Shown here piece after piece: positions 42,625-54,599 of a stretch of 64,000 bases of DNA. Within the stretch, counting starts at the first letter, position 1. The number at the start of each line of letters is the position of its first letter. The translations under genes and the position numbers were made by a program. Origin of the DNA: Zopfochytrium polystomum (taxonomy: Eukaryota > Chytridiomycota > Chytridiomycetes > Chytridiales > Chytridiaceae); the NCBI GenBank assembly GCA_025765615.1, contig JAIVFJ010000013.1, positions 248,001 through 312,000 on the forward strand, written 5' to 3'. A model generated the notes under the pieces. It did not search any database, had not been told where the DNA came from, and was given only the letters and a program-made list of their open reading frames with translations.

Positions 42625-45600
42625 TTAAGGGCTGCCAGTGGGGACGGCGGTGGACGCCATGGCCGCCAGCGATTTCGCGCCCGCAATCTGCAGGAGCGTC
42701 AAATTAAGCCCGCGCGTCTTTGCCGCCGACACCAGCTTGATGGCCGCTATCGAGTCGCCTCCCAGGCCCGCAAAGGACGACCCGCCGCTGATCGTGCTCC
42801 GCTCCACGTTGAGGACCTCGGCCCACGCATCCGCGAGCGTCTCTTCCACCTCCGAGCGGGCGCTGCTCTCGGCAACATCAGCAGAAGCTGCCGCCACAGA
42901 GTTGCCCACTGCACCAGCAGCATCAGCAGCAGCGGCGTCGTCCACGTGGCGCTCCATCTCCTGGAGCGCCGCGACAGTGGTAGCAATGTCCATCGACTGC
43001 AATCGGCGGAGGTCGACTTTTGCGCTGGACGTCAGCGGGAGTTTTGAGAGCGGAATGAACGCAGAGGGGACCATGTACACGGGAAGGAAGCCCGATGCGT
43101 GTTTGGTGAGCTGTCTAACGGTCGCGGCGACCGCCGCGTCAGGCCGGGTGATGAGGGAAGAAGTGGTGGTGGCGGCGTTGTCGGCGCTGGCCCCGTCGTC
43201 TTCCGCAGACTCAGACGTACGGCTCACAAAGTACGCGACCAGCTGCTTCGAAGAGTCGTGCTGGACGACCGCTGCCTCCGCGACGGACTCGTGCTTCAGC
43301 AATACATTGACAATCTCGGGGATCTCGACGCGTTGCCCGCGAATCTTGACTTGCCCGTCCTTCCGACCGAGAATTTCGAGAGACCCGTTCTCTCGCAACC
43401 GTGCAAGATCGCCCGACTTGTACAACCGCTTTCCAGGATGGAATGGATCCGGGATAAACGCGCCCGCCGTCAAATCATCACGGCCGAGGTAGCCGACAGC
43501 AAGCTGCATTCCTCCAATGTAGAGCTCTCCAACAAAAGTGGGAGGTACGATGCGAAGTTGGGGGTCCAAGATGTAGAAGGAGGTGTTGCCGTAGGGCTTT
43601 CCAACAGGAACCGGCATTTCCGAGTCCAAAGTGAGCACCTCCGTGCAGACATTCACGACTGTTTCGGTCGGCCCGTAGCTGTGAATAACTCGAACGTTAC
43701 GCTTTGGAACCCAGTCTGCGAGCAGTCGGTCTGTCATGCGCTCTCCTCCAATGTGCAGGAGCTCAAAAGAATACTCCACTTCTGGCGGAAGCAGCGCCAA
43801 AACTGTAGGGGTGAATTTGGCATAAGTCGGTTTTGTTCTGAGAACAACCTCTTGTAGGCGCGAGAACAATATGTCTTTCGAAACTGTAATGAGCGTTGCA
43901 CCGGCAAAAAGGGTCTCCACAATTTCGCCCACAGAGGCATCGAAGCTGTTGCTTGGGATTTGCAGCGTCCGAGACCGATTGGACAGCCCCAATACTCGCG
44001 CTTGCTCAAATGCAAAGCTTACAAGAGCGTCGTGAGGTATGACGGCCCCTTTTGGTTCACCTGTTGACCCGGAAGTGAACAGGACATAGGCAGCGTCGGT
44101 CGGGTTTGTTCCGGAACTAAGCGTTTGCGAGCTCTGCCTTGCAAGGCCATGTGCGCTTTTCCTCTTCTTCAGCCTTTTGGCGAGGGACTGGCTTTTGGCA
44201 AGAAGTTCCTCGTACTCCAACGCAATGCACCCATTCAGCTCTTCCTTGGATAGTGTCGCCATGCCTTTCATCGTGAGCAGCACGGTGGGCTTCGCCCTTT
44301 GCAAAATCGACAGGATTCGATGGGTTGGAAATGTGGGGTCTATCGGAATATACGCACCGCCAGCCTTCCAGGTGGCCATCATGCAAACAATCGCTTCTGG
44401 ACACCGATCCATCAGCAGTCCCACAAAGCAGTTGCTTTTAACCCCCAAGGAGGCCAGCGTAGCCGCCATTTTTGTTGACTTTCCAAGAAGCTCTTCATAC
44501 GTAATAGAGATTCCTCGGTACGGGTCCTCAACCGCCACTTGCGAGAGGTTGTTTCGAACCCTCAACTCGATAAGGTCATGCATGCAGATCGAAGGGACTT
44601 CGAACAACGGTCCGTTGCCGAACTCAAGAATCCTGCGAGTTTCATCATCCGAAACATAGTAAAGCTCACGGACTGAGGGTGAACTGTAAATGCCTTCCAC
44701 CGTATGGCGCTCCAGGCATGAAACAGCCCGTTTGATTATTCTTCCCAAATCGGCAGCAAAGCGGTCTGCGATGCTGGCATTGTACTTGGTGGGGTCGATG
44801 ATAAACCGAGTTCGAAGTGATCCTTCGGCGCCGGTTTCGAGAAAAACGTTGAAAGGAAAGCGAAACTCTTCGACGGGAAAGACAATATTCTCTTTGCCGT
44901 AAAAGACGCTGTCGGGATCGAAATTTTCGCGAGGATGATAGACAAACAGCGCACGACAGTGCGACGCCAGGCTTATCGCGCCATTCGTGAGGTTTGCTAC
45001 TGCGGCAGAGACCGTTTCCAACGGTGTAATGGCGTGGGCAGCAACTCGACTGAACATTTCCCTCGTTTTCAAAACCAAATCGTCCATTGTCATGAGCGAC
45101 TTAGCCCCGAGTCTTACTGGAAGGATTGCCGTATTGGTAACAATGCCGAAAACATCGAGTGCCTCTGGAACATCACGCCTCGAGAGCGGAGTCGCCACCG
45201 TGAACTCGTCCTGACCACTGTACCATGAAACGAGCAGCAAGAAGACCGAGAGCAGAGACACGAACGGCGTGCAATTGTGGCGACGACCGTACTCTAGGAA
45301 TTTCTCCAAAGTTTCTGCGTCGCAAATATCACCAGTGCGGAACAGGGCGCGCTTCGGAGACGACCTTGATGTGATTGGAGGAATTGCTAAGGGCGATAAG
45401 CCTTCTACTGCCGACTTCCAGAAATGAGCCTCCGCTTGCACAAGAGTTTCCGCCTTTGCTTCAAAGAGGGCGTTCTCCCACAGCGCAAAGTCCACATAGT
45501 GGTACGGAGGACAAACCGGGTTGTAAAAACCATGTTCGTTGAGAGCTCGGTAAGCCTTGTCCACGTCGTTGAAAAGGATTTGCACAGAACGGGCATCCAT

Positions 45601-48600
45601 GATGTAGTGGTGAACGTTGACGTAGACTGCCACGCCTCTTTGACGACCGAGATCGTACACACGAATTCGCGCAACATCACCTTCTTCGCATTCCATCGGT
45701 CGTGCGTTGTCTGCGCGGGCGTATTCTGTCAACTTCGACCTCCAATCATGGTCCGTGCACTTTTCGACTCCCACGCTTACACGAGTCTCTGAAAGTAGTG
45801 TCTGAACAAGTTTGCCGCCTTCGCCCACCATGAAGGCAGTGCGGAAGGCACTGTGTTGGGAAATTGCCAGCTTTGTCGCTTTCGCCAATAGTTCAGGATC
45901 ACAGTATTTCGGAAGGTGGAATAGCTTTGCAACGTGATAAGAAGTACGCCCAGCGTAGGCTTGAGCGTAGTAAACTCGTTGCTGGGCTGACGAGCACGGG
46001 AATCGCTTTCCGATCGAGTCTGCGTCGATCACGGTGTCCCCTGGGAAGCTCCAGGCGTCGTCAGTGTAGACGCCAAAGGGATCTGGAGGAGTCAAGCCCG
46101 ATTTGACAGCTTGAATCAACGCTGACAGATCATTAATGGAGGTGATATCGTAAATCTTCAAGGAATGAAGCTTAATTTTGAAATGCTCCTCAAGCCTTGC
46201 AATCAGCATAGCAAAACTCATTGACTCGAGCCCCAAAGCAACAATACCTGACAGTTGTTAGTTGACTGCCCGCAGGAGGTGGAATGCTTACTGTCTGTCG
46301 GCTCAACAACGCAGGTCGGAGGAACACCCAGTATTTCTCGCAGTACTTTGCAAACGACGTCAGCTGTCGAATCTTCTCCGGCGTACGAGCACTCGGAGCC
46401 AGAAGTGGTAATGCTGGCATGAACGCCACTGTCATTGTCGTCATCGCTCACAGTGGGGTCCATCTCTTCTTCGTTTTGCCATTTGTGAATGACCTTCATT
46501 TCCCCTTCGATAAAACGTCTTCGGGCTTCCATGCGGCGGATCTTGCCACTCGTTGTTTTTGGGAGAGTTTTCGGCTCGACAAACACAATAAAGAGAGGGC
46601 GGACACCTGTGTGCAGTTTGACGTCTTTCGAAATCGTTGCAGAGAGGGAATCCAATGAATCTGCAGTGTGCCCACGAGCTGTTACCAGCTCCAAAACAAT
46701 AGAAACCGCATTGTCGTACAGGTAGCCACTATCTGTGTCATGTGCCAGTGGGTGTGGAATCTGGAAAGCCACAATACCACCAGGTCGCGTCGCCCAGGCG
46801 ACGCTTTTAGTGTTGACGGCATACTGCTCGATATCGCTTGGAAAGACATTGCGTCCACTGATTTTCATAGTATCTTTAAGACGACCAGCGAAATACAAAT
46901 CTGAGCCTAATTTGAAGCCAAGATCTCCAGTTCTGAGATAGTTGGACTTCGAGACCGCATCACCTTCGTTGAAACGGACGAAGAAAACATCTCTGGAAAG
47001 TTCGGGTCGGCCCCAGTAGCCACCAGCCTTGGAGGGGCTGAAATCGAAAAAAAAAGTCAGTTGGCGAAAAACAAAAATATCAATTTTACCTGTTAACCCA
47101 TATTTCTCCAACGCATCCGTCGGGTAACGGCTCGTTAGTGTCAACGTCGATAATGCGAATGTCGACGAATGTGCCGGCGAATGATCCCACAGTTACTCTG
47201 CCATCAACAGCCTTTGCCAAGGGGTCCTCACCCACTCGACCACTGCACACTAAAATGACATGTTCGGCCAGACTGTTGCAAAGTGGTCAGTTGCAAAGCC
47301 TAAAGTCATCCGGCAAGCAACAAAAACTTACCCATAAGCGGTAACGAGCGCCCGCCTTTCTAGACCATAGTGGGAAAAATACTCGAGAAATTTCTCCATT
47401 AGCTGTATGTTGATCGGTTCCGCACCGGATACGAAGAGTCGAATAGAACTCAGGTCAAGATAAAAGTCGGGCCCTCGGGGGAGGGCATTGAATCGTTTCA
47501 ACGTGTGTCCGTACGCAAAATTTGGAGCCGTCAGAATTGTCGCGTGCTGGGACGAGTTGGGAAACCCATGGTAAGTTTCGTTTCTTGACATAAAAAGTTG
47601 AAAGCTTACCAGGTCTGAGGCGCTCCTGATCCAAAATATTGGATCTTTCAAAAAGGTTATTGGGGACATCACATTGAGTTCACAGCCAATAGCAAGTGTG
47701 TAGCAAAAGTTCGAAATCCTAGATTCGAAGCTGAGAAAATGGATCTACAGCAGGTTTCAAACACTTACAGGCCAAAGTCATGATACTTTTGTGGGAAATC
47801 CGAAAACAAACAAGCCCATCAGATCAATATGAGAGGCGGAATAAGAGTAAGTCCTCCCTTACCTGCGGCATCCAAGAGAGGCACACATCCCTCGGAGTTA
47901 GTTCGTACTGCCGCATTCCAAACCAGACTTGCGCCGACAGCTGCCCATGCGTAATAACAACACCCTTGGGGTCTCCCGTCGACCCACTCGTGTATTGAAG
48001 CATCGCCACATCGTTTGGTGAAACCTCGGGCCAAATCGTTTCGAGATCCTTGGACGTGCGGTCCTCTCGTGCAAAGCTCGTGATAACAATCCGCTTGACA
48101 TGCTGCTCCCAGCTTTCGGCAGCCATAAGAAGTCCGAAGCCACGGCTATAGGTAAAAACCATATCGGTGAGACGCGACGTCAGGAGGAAGACTTTGTGAG
48201 GCGAATTTGGAGGAAGGCCCTTCAGCACGTCGTTTACTATGCGGCTCATCTGAAAGTGGCCAGAGTTGAGCACATCGAGCCACAACAGCCCATGATAGCA
48301 AACCTTCTTAATTTCGACAGAGTCGTTGGTTCCATTCGGTGGGTAGACAGGTACTGCGATAGCGCCTGCCAGGTGGATGAGGGGGGTAATTCAGGGCAAC
48401 CAAGACAGAAACACGGTGAGACACACGATTAAGATGTCAAAGGATTCCTAGGCAGGGGTGAAGGATTCGCACCAATGTACAAGCAAGCGATGAATGCGAG
48501 GAAGAAGTCCATTCCGGGCTCGAGGTCCAGGATTGCCACGTCTCCCCTGCCAATGTGGTAGCGCGAGCTCAAGGCGTGCGCAATTCTCAGCGACCTTTGG

Positions 48601-48990
48601 CGGAAGCTACCGAATGTGACACAAGGGGCAGGAACGTAGAAAGGCACGGCGGTCTGGGGAGGCTCGATCCATCTGAAAAACGGCCGCATCGACGGATGTG
48701 AGTCGAGGTAGGAGGTGAGTGGACGGAAGTCGCCTCCGCCAAGATGCAGTGGGGTGGGGAGCTCCGGTGGGGTTTTTTCGTCGGCGATATCGTGTCCGGG
48801 AGGAGGATGGCCCGGTCGCGCCACGGCGCTCCTGCGCCCGAGATCTGCGATTGATGCCGGAGTGAAGGTTAACAGGGATGAGGCGATCGAAATTGGGAGC
48901 AGAATCGATACCTGCGATGGCGGAGGGTGGGTGTAGTGGCGGCTTCGACGACTGCGTCGCTAGTGGGGGTGCTCCCCTGCCGATCATCAT
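42625..48990 (-). CDS. FAAL-ACP-C-A-PCP lipo-nonribosomal peptide synthetase
   Basis: Predicted to activate a fatty acid as acyl-AMP, load it on a carrier, activate one amino acid and join them. Ten exons join in frame to 1930 aa: 48990-48912, 48844-48473, 48365-48304, 48249-47863, 47785-47769 (17 nt), 47718-47610, 47546-47332, 47272-47090, 47037-46292, 46247-42625. Domains: fatty acyl-AMP ligase, residues about 60-640 (LQYTSGSTGDPKGVV, YHDFGL, TAPNFAYGHTLKR, YGLAEHVILVCSG); ACP about 690-765 (GLES at 729-732); condensation about 805-1240 (HHYIMDA, 936-942); adenylation about 1280-1805 (TSGSTGEPKG 1448-1457, YGPTE 1581-1585, Lys1800); PCP with GGDS (Ser1889). No thioesterase, reductase or terminal condensation domain follows. 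A TATATA lies at 49088. The ATG at 48990 was preferred because the longer single-exon frame starts only at GTG. Confidence 0.88.
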
Positions 48991-49085
48991 CGTGGCGGTG
49001 GAGGCGAGCGAGGAGGCGGGGGGGCGCGAGGTTGACGGCGGGGAGGATCTTTCTTTCTTTGTCCCTTTGCTTCAGGTGGGGAATG

Positions 49086-49095
49086 GGATATATAG
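49086..49095 (-). promoter_or_regulatory. TATA box of the FAAL-NRPS gene
   Basis: Minus-strand GCTATATATCCC about 100 nt before the ATG at 48990, at the edge of a CTGT microsatellite. Confidence 0.4.
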
Positions 49096-49099
49096 CGTA

Positions 49100-49536
49100 C
49101 ATCTGTCTGTCTGTCTGTCTGCCTGTCTGTCCTGAATGTCTGTGTGTCAGTCTGTCTGCCTGTCTGTCGCTCTGCCTTGCTTTCGGCCGTCCTGTCTATT
49201 CCATGCCTTCGTTCAACCCCAACGAGCGGTCAGTGTCTGTGTGTCTATGCTGCTGGCAGTGGCGGTGGTGCAGTCCAGCTAGCTAGCATGAATGGGCGAG
49301 TTGAGTGAGAGAGTGAGCGATCGAGCAATTATTAGTTGCCGTCTCTCTTTGCCCGCCGCCGGCTGCGGTACCTGCTGCTCCAGAGCAGGGCACGTAGCCA
49401 GCCTACGCATTCAGCGAGGCAGCCTGCTGCTGCACCCCCTTGCCTTTCGAACAGCAGCTACATGGCTTTGATTGAGGGGCACAAGAACGAGCATGTGTCT
49501 TTCACCCATGGAGAGAGTGCGAGAGAGAGAGAGAGG

Positions 49537-49608
<72 letters not shown>

Positions 49609-49996
49609 GAGACTGAGAGAGACAGAGAGAGAAATATTTTTTTCAGTTTGGACGGTACAGACAGGCAGGCAGCAGGCACAAGAAAATACCGTAAATAAAA
49701 GAAATGCAAAGCTCGCACACATCCCAGCTTCAGCTTGCTTGTCTGTCTGTCAGTCAGTCAGTCTGCCTGTCTATCTGCTAACTGTCTGTCTGATTATCGC
49801 TCAGAAAACAAAAAAAACCAAACACACAGTAGTGACCCAAGTCATACGGTGGATCCAGCGACTCCGCAATACAATTGTTTGTGTGTGCGTGAACAAACAG
49901 AAGAAAAAAAATTGTTTCTGCAGTGGTTGTTGTTGTTGGGGCACACCCAAAAAAATCGAACAACGCTTTGGAAGGCTCGCAAACAAAGAGAGAGAT

Positions 49997-50059
<63 letters not shown>

Positions 50060-50528
50060 AGATGGTCGATTGTTGTGAGCACACACACAAACACAAAGAG
50101 ACACCCAGGTCCAACATCCGCGTCAGTCGTCACGAACGCACGCCCACAGGGGGAGAGCAGGCAGGCAGGCAGGCAGGCAGGCAGACAGACAGACCGTCGC
50201 CCATTTATTTATTTATTTATTTATGTATGAATGTATGTGTGGTAAGGGGCCGCCAGTTAGGAGAGAGAGAGGGCAGGTAGGTAGGGCACGGAGACTCGGA
50301 GGGCGGCGGGAGAAGGAGGCAGGCGGGTTTGCACCCAGACAGTTCGATTCGCTCCAGCCGGGCCCGGCCTAGCCTTTGCACCAATCAGCTGCAAAGAGAA
50401 GGCGGGTTGGTGGGTTGGTTGGTTTTGGTGCCTCCCGCTGCCTCTTGGCATACCTAACACCGCCTGTGTGAATTGAGTGTGTGCGCGCACGCTGGGGTGT
50501 GTGTGCCGCATACACAACCGCATACACA

Positions 50529-50576
<48 letters not shown>

Positions 50577-50600
50577 ACAGACCCCCCCTTCGTTCAGAAA
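49100..50600. repeat. Cluster of microsatellites upstream of the FAAL-NRPS gene
   Basis: (CTGT)n at 49102-49160 and 49738-49790; (GA)n at 49522-49632 and 49999-50062; (GGCA)n at 50156-50185; (TTTA)n at 50203-50224; (AC)n at 50537-50573. All long ORFs here (Arg-Glu or Leu-Ser runs) are repeat translations. No gene supported; the remainder to 51050 is A/T- and C-rich with nothing recognisable. Confidence 0.85.
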
Positions 50601-51050
50601 TGCGCAAAACCTGCCTCTGCTTCTGGGTGAACGTCGCCGGTCATCTTCGCGGCCGCTGGTTACGTGCGTCCCTTCTAGTCCCTCCCTCCCTCTCTCTTTC
50701 TTTATTTTATTCCCGCTTCTTCTTCTTGTTTGACTTGTTGTCGCTCACCCCTTTTTCAGTTTACCTGTTTCTTGTGGACAATAAATATCTCCCGCACATT
50801 CAACTCGCCAACAATAGGAATAAAGCTTCGACCGTCGCCCAACAAAACACACCCTTCAACTGCAACTTTCGACCGACTGGTTGGAGCATTCCGTAACATC
50901 TTGGGTCATACTTGTTTATGTGAATAATTGCCATGTCAAGAGGGGAGAGAAAAAAACAAAACAAAAACAAAAAAACAAAAAACAATACTGGGAAAATATC
51001 ACATGCGCGTCAAAACCGGTGCAATTCAAAACACTGAAATATGCTGGCTG

Positions 51051-54000
51051 CTATCGACGGCTCCTAAACTTGAAAACGCTGCCAAACGCCGACGCTGCGC
51101 GTTTGCTCGGCCCCACACCCGCAGCTGAGCCACCTACCTCTGCTACAGGTGCTGCTGCTCTCGTACCGCCGCCCCCACCACCCCCACCGCCCCCACCGCC
51201 CCAGTCGTCGAAGCCTCCTCCTGCTGCTGCTCCTCCTCCTCCCCCTCCTGCCCGCGACCCATGCCCCTCCTCCTCACTGCCACTCGTCGAGCCCCACCGC
51301 TTGGACGCATCGAATCCAGCCGTCGTCGTCGTCCCCGTACCAAAGGCGAGCTGCGGCGAAGGAGGCAGAAAGCTGGGCTGTGAGGCAGCAGCGGCCGGAG
51401 CAGACGGCTTGGTAGCAGCAGTGGCGGTCGCAGCAAAAGCAGCAGGCGAGGTGACAGGAACAGTCGGACTGCCGGACGGCGGCGTCGGCGCCGGCGAAGG
51501 CACGCGCGACGACGACGCCGAGCGCGCTTTGGACCCGAAAACAAATAGGGTCGGACGCCGCGAAAGGCCGACGCCGCCGCCGCCAGCACTGTTGAGGGAG
51601 GACCGCGAGGGCGAAACTTTGGCGTTAGTGTCGCTCGTCAATGACTGTCCCGACGCCCTGCGCGCTGGCAGCGTCGTCGGCGGCGGCGTCGACTTTCGCG
51701 CCGGGGACCAGCGCGCCCAAGCCGACGTCGACACCGAGATCGCCGGCGGCGGAGGCGGGGGCGCCGGGGAGGAGGCACGCCCTTGCTGCTGATGCTGCTG
51801 CCGCTGCTGCTCGCGCTGTTCGCGCTGTTCACGAGCCTCGGCAGGAGGCAGCGGCGGTGCGTGCTCGCCGGCGCCAGCCATCCACGACGCCCGCCAGCCG
51901 CTCTTTGCCGTCGCTGCTGCTGCTGGTACTGCTACTGCTGCCGGCGACGACGAATTCAGCGATGAGGACGCCGGCGACGACGAAAACATTGACAACGATA
52001 TGGCAGGCCCTACCAGCGGCGCGTGCGCAGGCTTGTGGACGGCCTGGCTCGGAGGCGGGGCCGTGCTGACGGGAGCGACGCCGCGCGGAGACAGGATCCG
52101 ATTAGCCGGAAAGACGTCGCCGCCGCCGTAAATCCCCTGCTGAGAGCCCAACAGTTGCATGTCCGCTCCGCCCGGCGACGCGCGAGCCACTCGAAACTGC
52201 TTGGCAGCCCCGGTCGACGGCTGCGGCGCGACAAAAGGCGCGGCCGCGGTCGGTCCCGAGGCAAAAGACACTTCAGAGAGCGAGAGCGAAGGGCTGGGGT
52301 GCAAGGCAGGGGCCATTGGAAGCAATCCCCCCGACGCCGCTGCTGCTGTTGCTGCCGGTGCCGCCACCGACGCCGCCGCCGCCGCCGCAGCCGGAGCAGC
52401 GTGCGGCTCACGCACCGCAGCGAGCACCACATTGGGTGGAGTCGCCGCAAGGTCGCCCGCAGATTCGGTCGCACGCTCGCCCCTTCCTGGCTCCTTCATG
52501 GCCGGCGGAGGGCCAACGGCAACGACGGCGACGGCGGCGGGGGCGGTGGTGGCGGCGGCGGCGGGGCCAAGTTCGCCGCTTGAGCGCGAAGCCCGCAGCC
52601 AATCGCTGCTCGCGCGCTTGTCGAGCGCAATCGCCGTGCCCATCGCAGAAGCAGACCGCGACGTGGTCGACGACGAGTACCCCGACTCGCTGACAGAAGC
52701 GGTCGGAGACGGTTCCGGACGGCTGCCGCCCATTTCGCCGATTGACAGCATCGGCATTGAGACGGGCAAGCCTGCGACGCGGAGCTGACTGCCGTAGACG
52801 ACGACGCCGCAGGTGGCGGCTTGCTTCTCAACAAGCGCGTCGCATTGCAACGAGTCCTCTGCAGCCGCCGCCGCCGTCGCCCCCCCTCCCGCGTGCAGCT
52901 CCCTGTTGCGAATGTCGCTCGTTCCAATCTCGGTCTCTTCGAAATCCTGCACCTCCAGCAGCAGCTTGTCCAGCTTGTATATCGACTGCCGGTTCCGCGG
53001 GGACCGCTCGCTCGCGGCGGCAGACGGGGACCGTGTGCGGACACGGTCTTCGCGCCGAAGCGAGACCACGTCGTCCCGCGGCGGGTATGTCAGTCCGTCA
53101 ACGACGCTTGTCGGCTTCGACGACTCGTCCGTGGGCTCGTCGTCTCCCTCGTACAATTCCTCTAAAATGGACACCGCACCGCCACCGCCGCCCGCCTCCT
53201 CCGCCGCCGTCTCAACCGCGTCGCCCTCACCCCGTTGCGTCGAGTCTACCGTCATGGATCTCTCCCTGTTCAGTGTCGAATACAAGCTCGACAGCGAGCC
53301 GAGCCGGGTGAGCCCAAACGGCAGGCGCGTTGGCCGCCGGCGCGGCGCAACCGACACCGGCGCCGTTGCCGGCTCGCCGCTATGGTAGTCGACGCTGAAG
53401 TCGTCGTCGGAAAGCCAGCTGACCGAGTGGTCGGACTCCATGCTCCACCCGCGGCTGGGCAGGGATGACTCTACGAGACTGACCGGGCGAGGCGGTAGCT
53501 TTGGCGGGAGGCCTCCCGTGTCCTGCTGCTGCTGCTGCTTGGCGAGGCCCGTGCCGACCACGACGGCGGGCTCTGCTGGTTGGCGAACGGCTCTCGCAAA
53601 GAGCCGCACGTTTGAGGGTGGAGGGATCGTTGGTGGCACAGCGGCAGCGGCGGAGGACGACCGAGGTGGAGGCTGCGGTGGAGCTAAAGATGAGGGGGAC
53701 GAGTGGGAGGAGGAGGAGGAGGACGACGACGACGGCGACGACGGCAACGGAGAGCGCGACGACCACGAGGATGGCGTGTTTGCCGCTGGGCCACGCACGC
53801 GCCGTGGGGGTGAGCTTTGAGCGGTCAAAAAACCTTTTTGCAGATCGGTGCTTGACATTGCGCGTTGCTTGGACGGCGTCGTCGGCCTTGGCGGCGGCGG
53901 CAGCGGCGGAAGCGGCTTCTTGGACTTGTTCCCGCTGCGCTTGGAGCAGCGGTGAGCAGTGCCGACGGAGGAGCCGGCTGCGGTGTTGGCTGTGGCCGAA

Positions 54001-54590
54001 GAGCAGTCGGTGGCAGCGGTCGCCGGCGGGGCGTTTGTCGTCGCCCTGGCAAGAACAGTGCGCCGAGGAGACCAGCCGCGGCGGGCACGGACGGCTCTTC
54101 GGCGGATGCGGCGGAGCGACGAGGCGGGGTCGGCCAAGCCCGCAAAGGATGAGGATCGGGATGCGGAGGACGCTGAAGGAGAAGAAGAGGCGGAGGCAGT
54201 CGCCTCCTGCAGATCGCAATGGCCTCCTGCATGACAACACCGGTTAGAACAGTGGGGCCACCGTGGCGATGGCTCCGCGCGGCAAGTCCCGCTGATGGCG
54301 GATACACCGGCAATCAAGCATGTTCGCCGGTCGCTGGCATCCACTCCCTCAACACCACATTGCACGACACGGGGGGCGGTTGCCGCTTCACACGGACGAC
54401 AGCTCAAGCTGCAAACGCAACCAGCAACACCACCACTTTCCTGGCCCATTGCCCCCTCGTTCTTTGCTCCGCTTCTTCCTAGTTTCCAACAAACGACCCT
54501 CAAGAAAAAGGGTGGAATCGCCCCAGCGTAGACTTTACGCAAGCTTTTACGGTGAGGCGGGAGAGGACGTGAGGCATTTAGGGTTTGCAT
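51051..54590 (-). CDS. Large low-complexity Ser/Pro/Ala/Gly-rich protein
   Basis: Uninterrupted frame of 1179 codons from ATG 54590 to a stop at 51051. An alternative start (MSSTDLQKGFL) is at 53858; the first 240 codons are Cys/Arg-rich and may be non-coding. Composition is extreme: runs of Ser, Ala, Pro, Gly and Gln. More specific patches include a basic PPLPPPPRPTTPSKQRAMSS, WSMESDHSVSWLSDDDFSVD, an ordered SIYKLDKLLLEVQDFEETEI and a C-terminal SAFGSVFKFRSRR. Proline-rich PPLPP runs could bind SH3 domains. GC-rich DNA keeps other frames open too, so frame alone is weak evidence; the ordered patches favour this one. Probably a disordered cortical or signalling adaptor, but no function is assigned. 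Confidence 0.5.
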   Translation of the reverse strand: MQTLNASRPLPPHRKSLRKVYAGAIPPFFLRVVCWKLGRSGAKNEGAMGQESGGVAGCVCSLSCRPCEAATAPRVVQCGVEGVDASDRRTCLIAGVSAISGTCRAEPSPRWPHCSNRCCHAGGHCDLQEATASASSSPSASSASRSSSFAGLADPASSLRRIRRRAVRARRGWSPRRTVLARATTNAPPATAATDCSSATANTAAGSSVGTAHRCSKRSGNKSKKPLPPLPPPPRPTTPSKQRAMSSTDLQKGFLTAQSSPPRRVRGPAANTPSSWSSRSPLPSSPSSSSSSSSSHSSPSSLAPPQPPPRSSSAAAAVPPTIPPPSNVRLFARAVRQPAEPAVVVGTGLAKQQQQQDTGGLPPKLPPRPVSLVESSLPSRGWSMESDHSVSWLSDDDFSVDYHSGEPATAPVSVAPRRRPTRLPFGLTRLGSLSSLYSTLNRERSMTVDSTQRGEGDAVETAAEEAGGGGGAVSILEELYEGDDEPTDESSKPTSVVDGLTYPPRDDVVSLRREDRVRTRSPSAAASERSPRNRQSIYKLDKLLLEVQDFEETEIGTSDIRNRELHAGGGATAAAAAEDSLQCDALVEKQAATCGVVVYGSQLRVAGLPVSMPMLSIGEMGGSRPEPSPTASVSESGYSSSTTSRSASAMGTAIALDKRASSDWLRASRSSGELGPAAAATTAPAAVAVVAVGPPPAMKEPGRGERATESAGDLAATPPNVVLAAVREPHAAPAAAAAAASVAAPAATAAAASGGLLPMAPALHPSPSLSLSEVSFASGPTAAAPFVAPQPSTGAAKQFRVARASPGGADMQLLGSQQGIYGGGDVFPANRILSPRGVAPVSTAPPPSQAVHKPAHAPLVGPAISLSMFSSSPASSSLNSSSPAAVAVPAAAATAKSGWRASWMAGAGEHAPPLPPAEAREQREQREQQRQQHQQQGRASSPAPPPPPPAISVSTSAWARWSPARKSTPPPTTLPARRASGQSLTSDTNAKVSPSRSSLNSAGGGGVGLSRRPTLFVFGSKARSASSSRVPSPAPTPPSGSPTVPVTSPAAFAATATAATKPSAPAAAASQPSFLPPSPQLAFGTGTTTTAGFDASKRWGSTSGSEEEGHGSRAGGGGGGAAAGGGFDDWGGGGGGGGGGGGTRAAAPVAEVGGSAAGVGPSKRAASAFGSVFKFRSRR

Positions 54591-54599
54591 GTTGCCAGT

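Noticed and set aside
49336..50280. Arg-Glu and Leu-Ser repeat ORFs on both strands
   Set aside because: Direct translation of GA/CT microsatellites.
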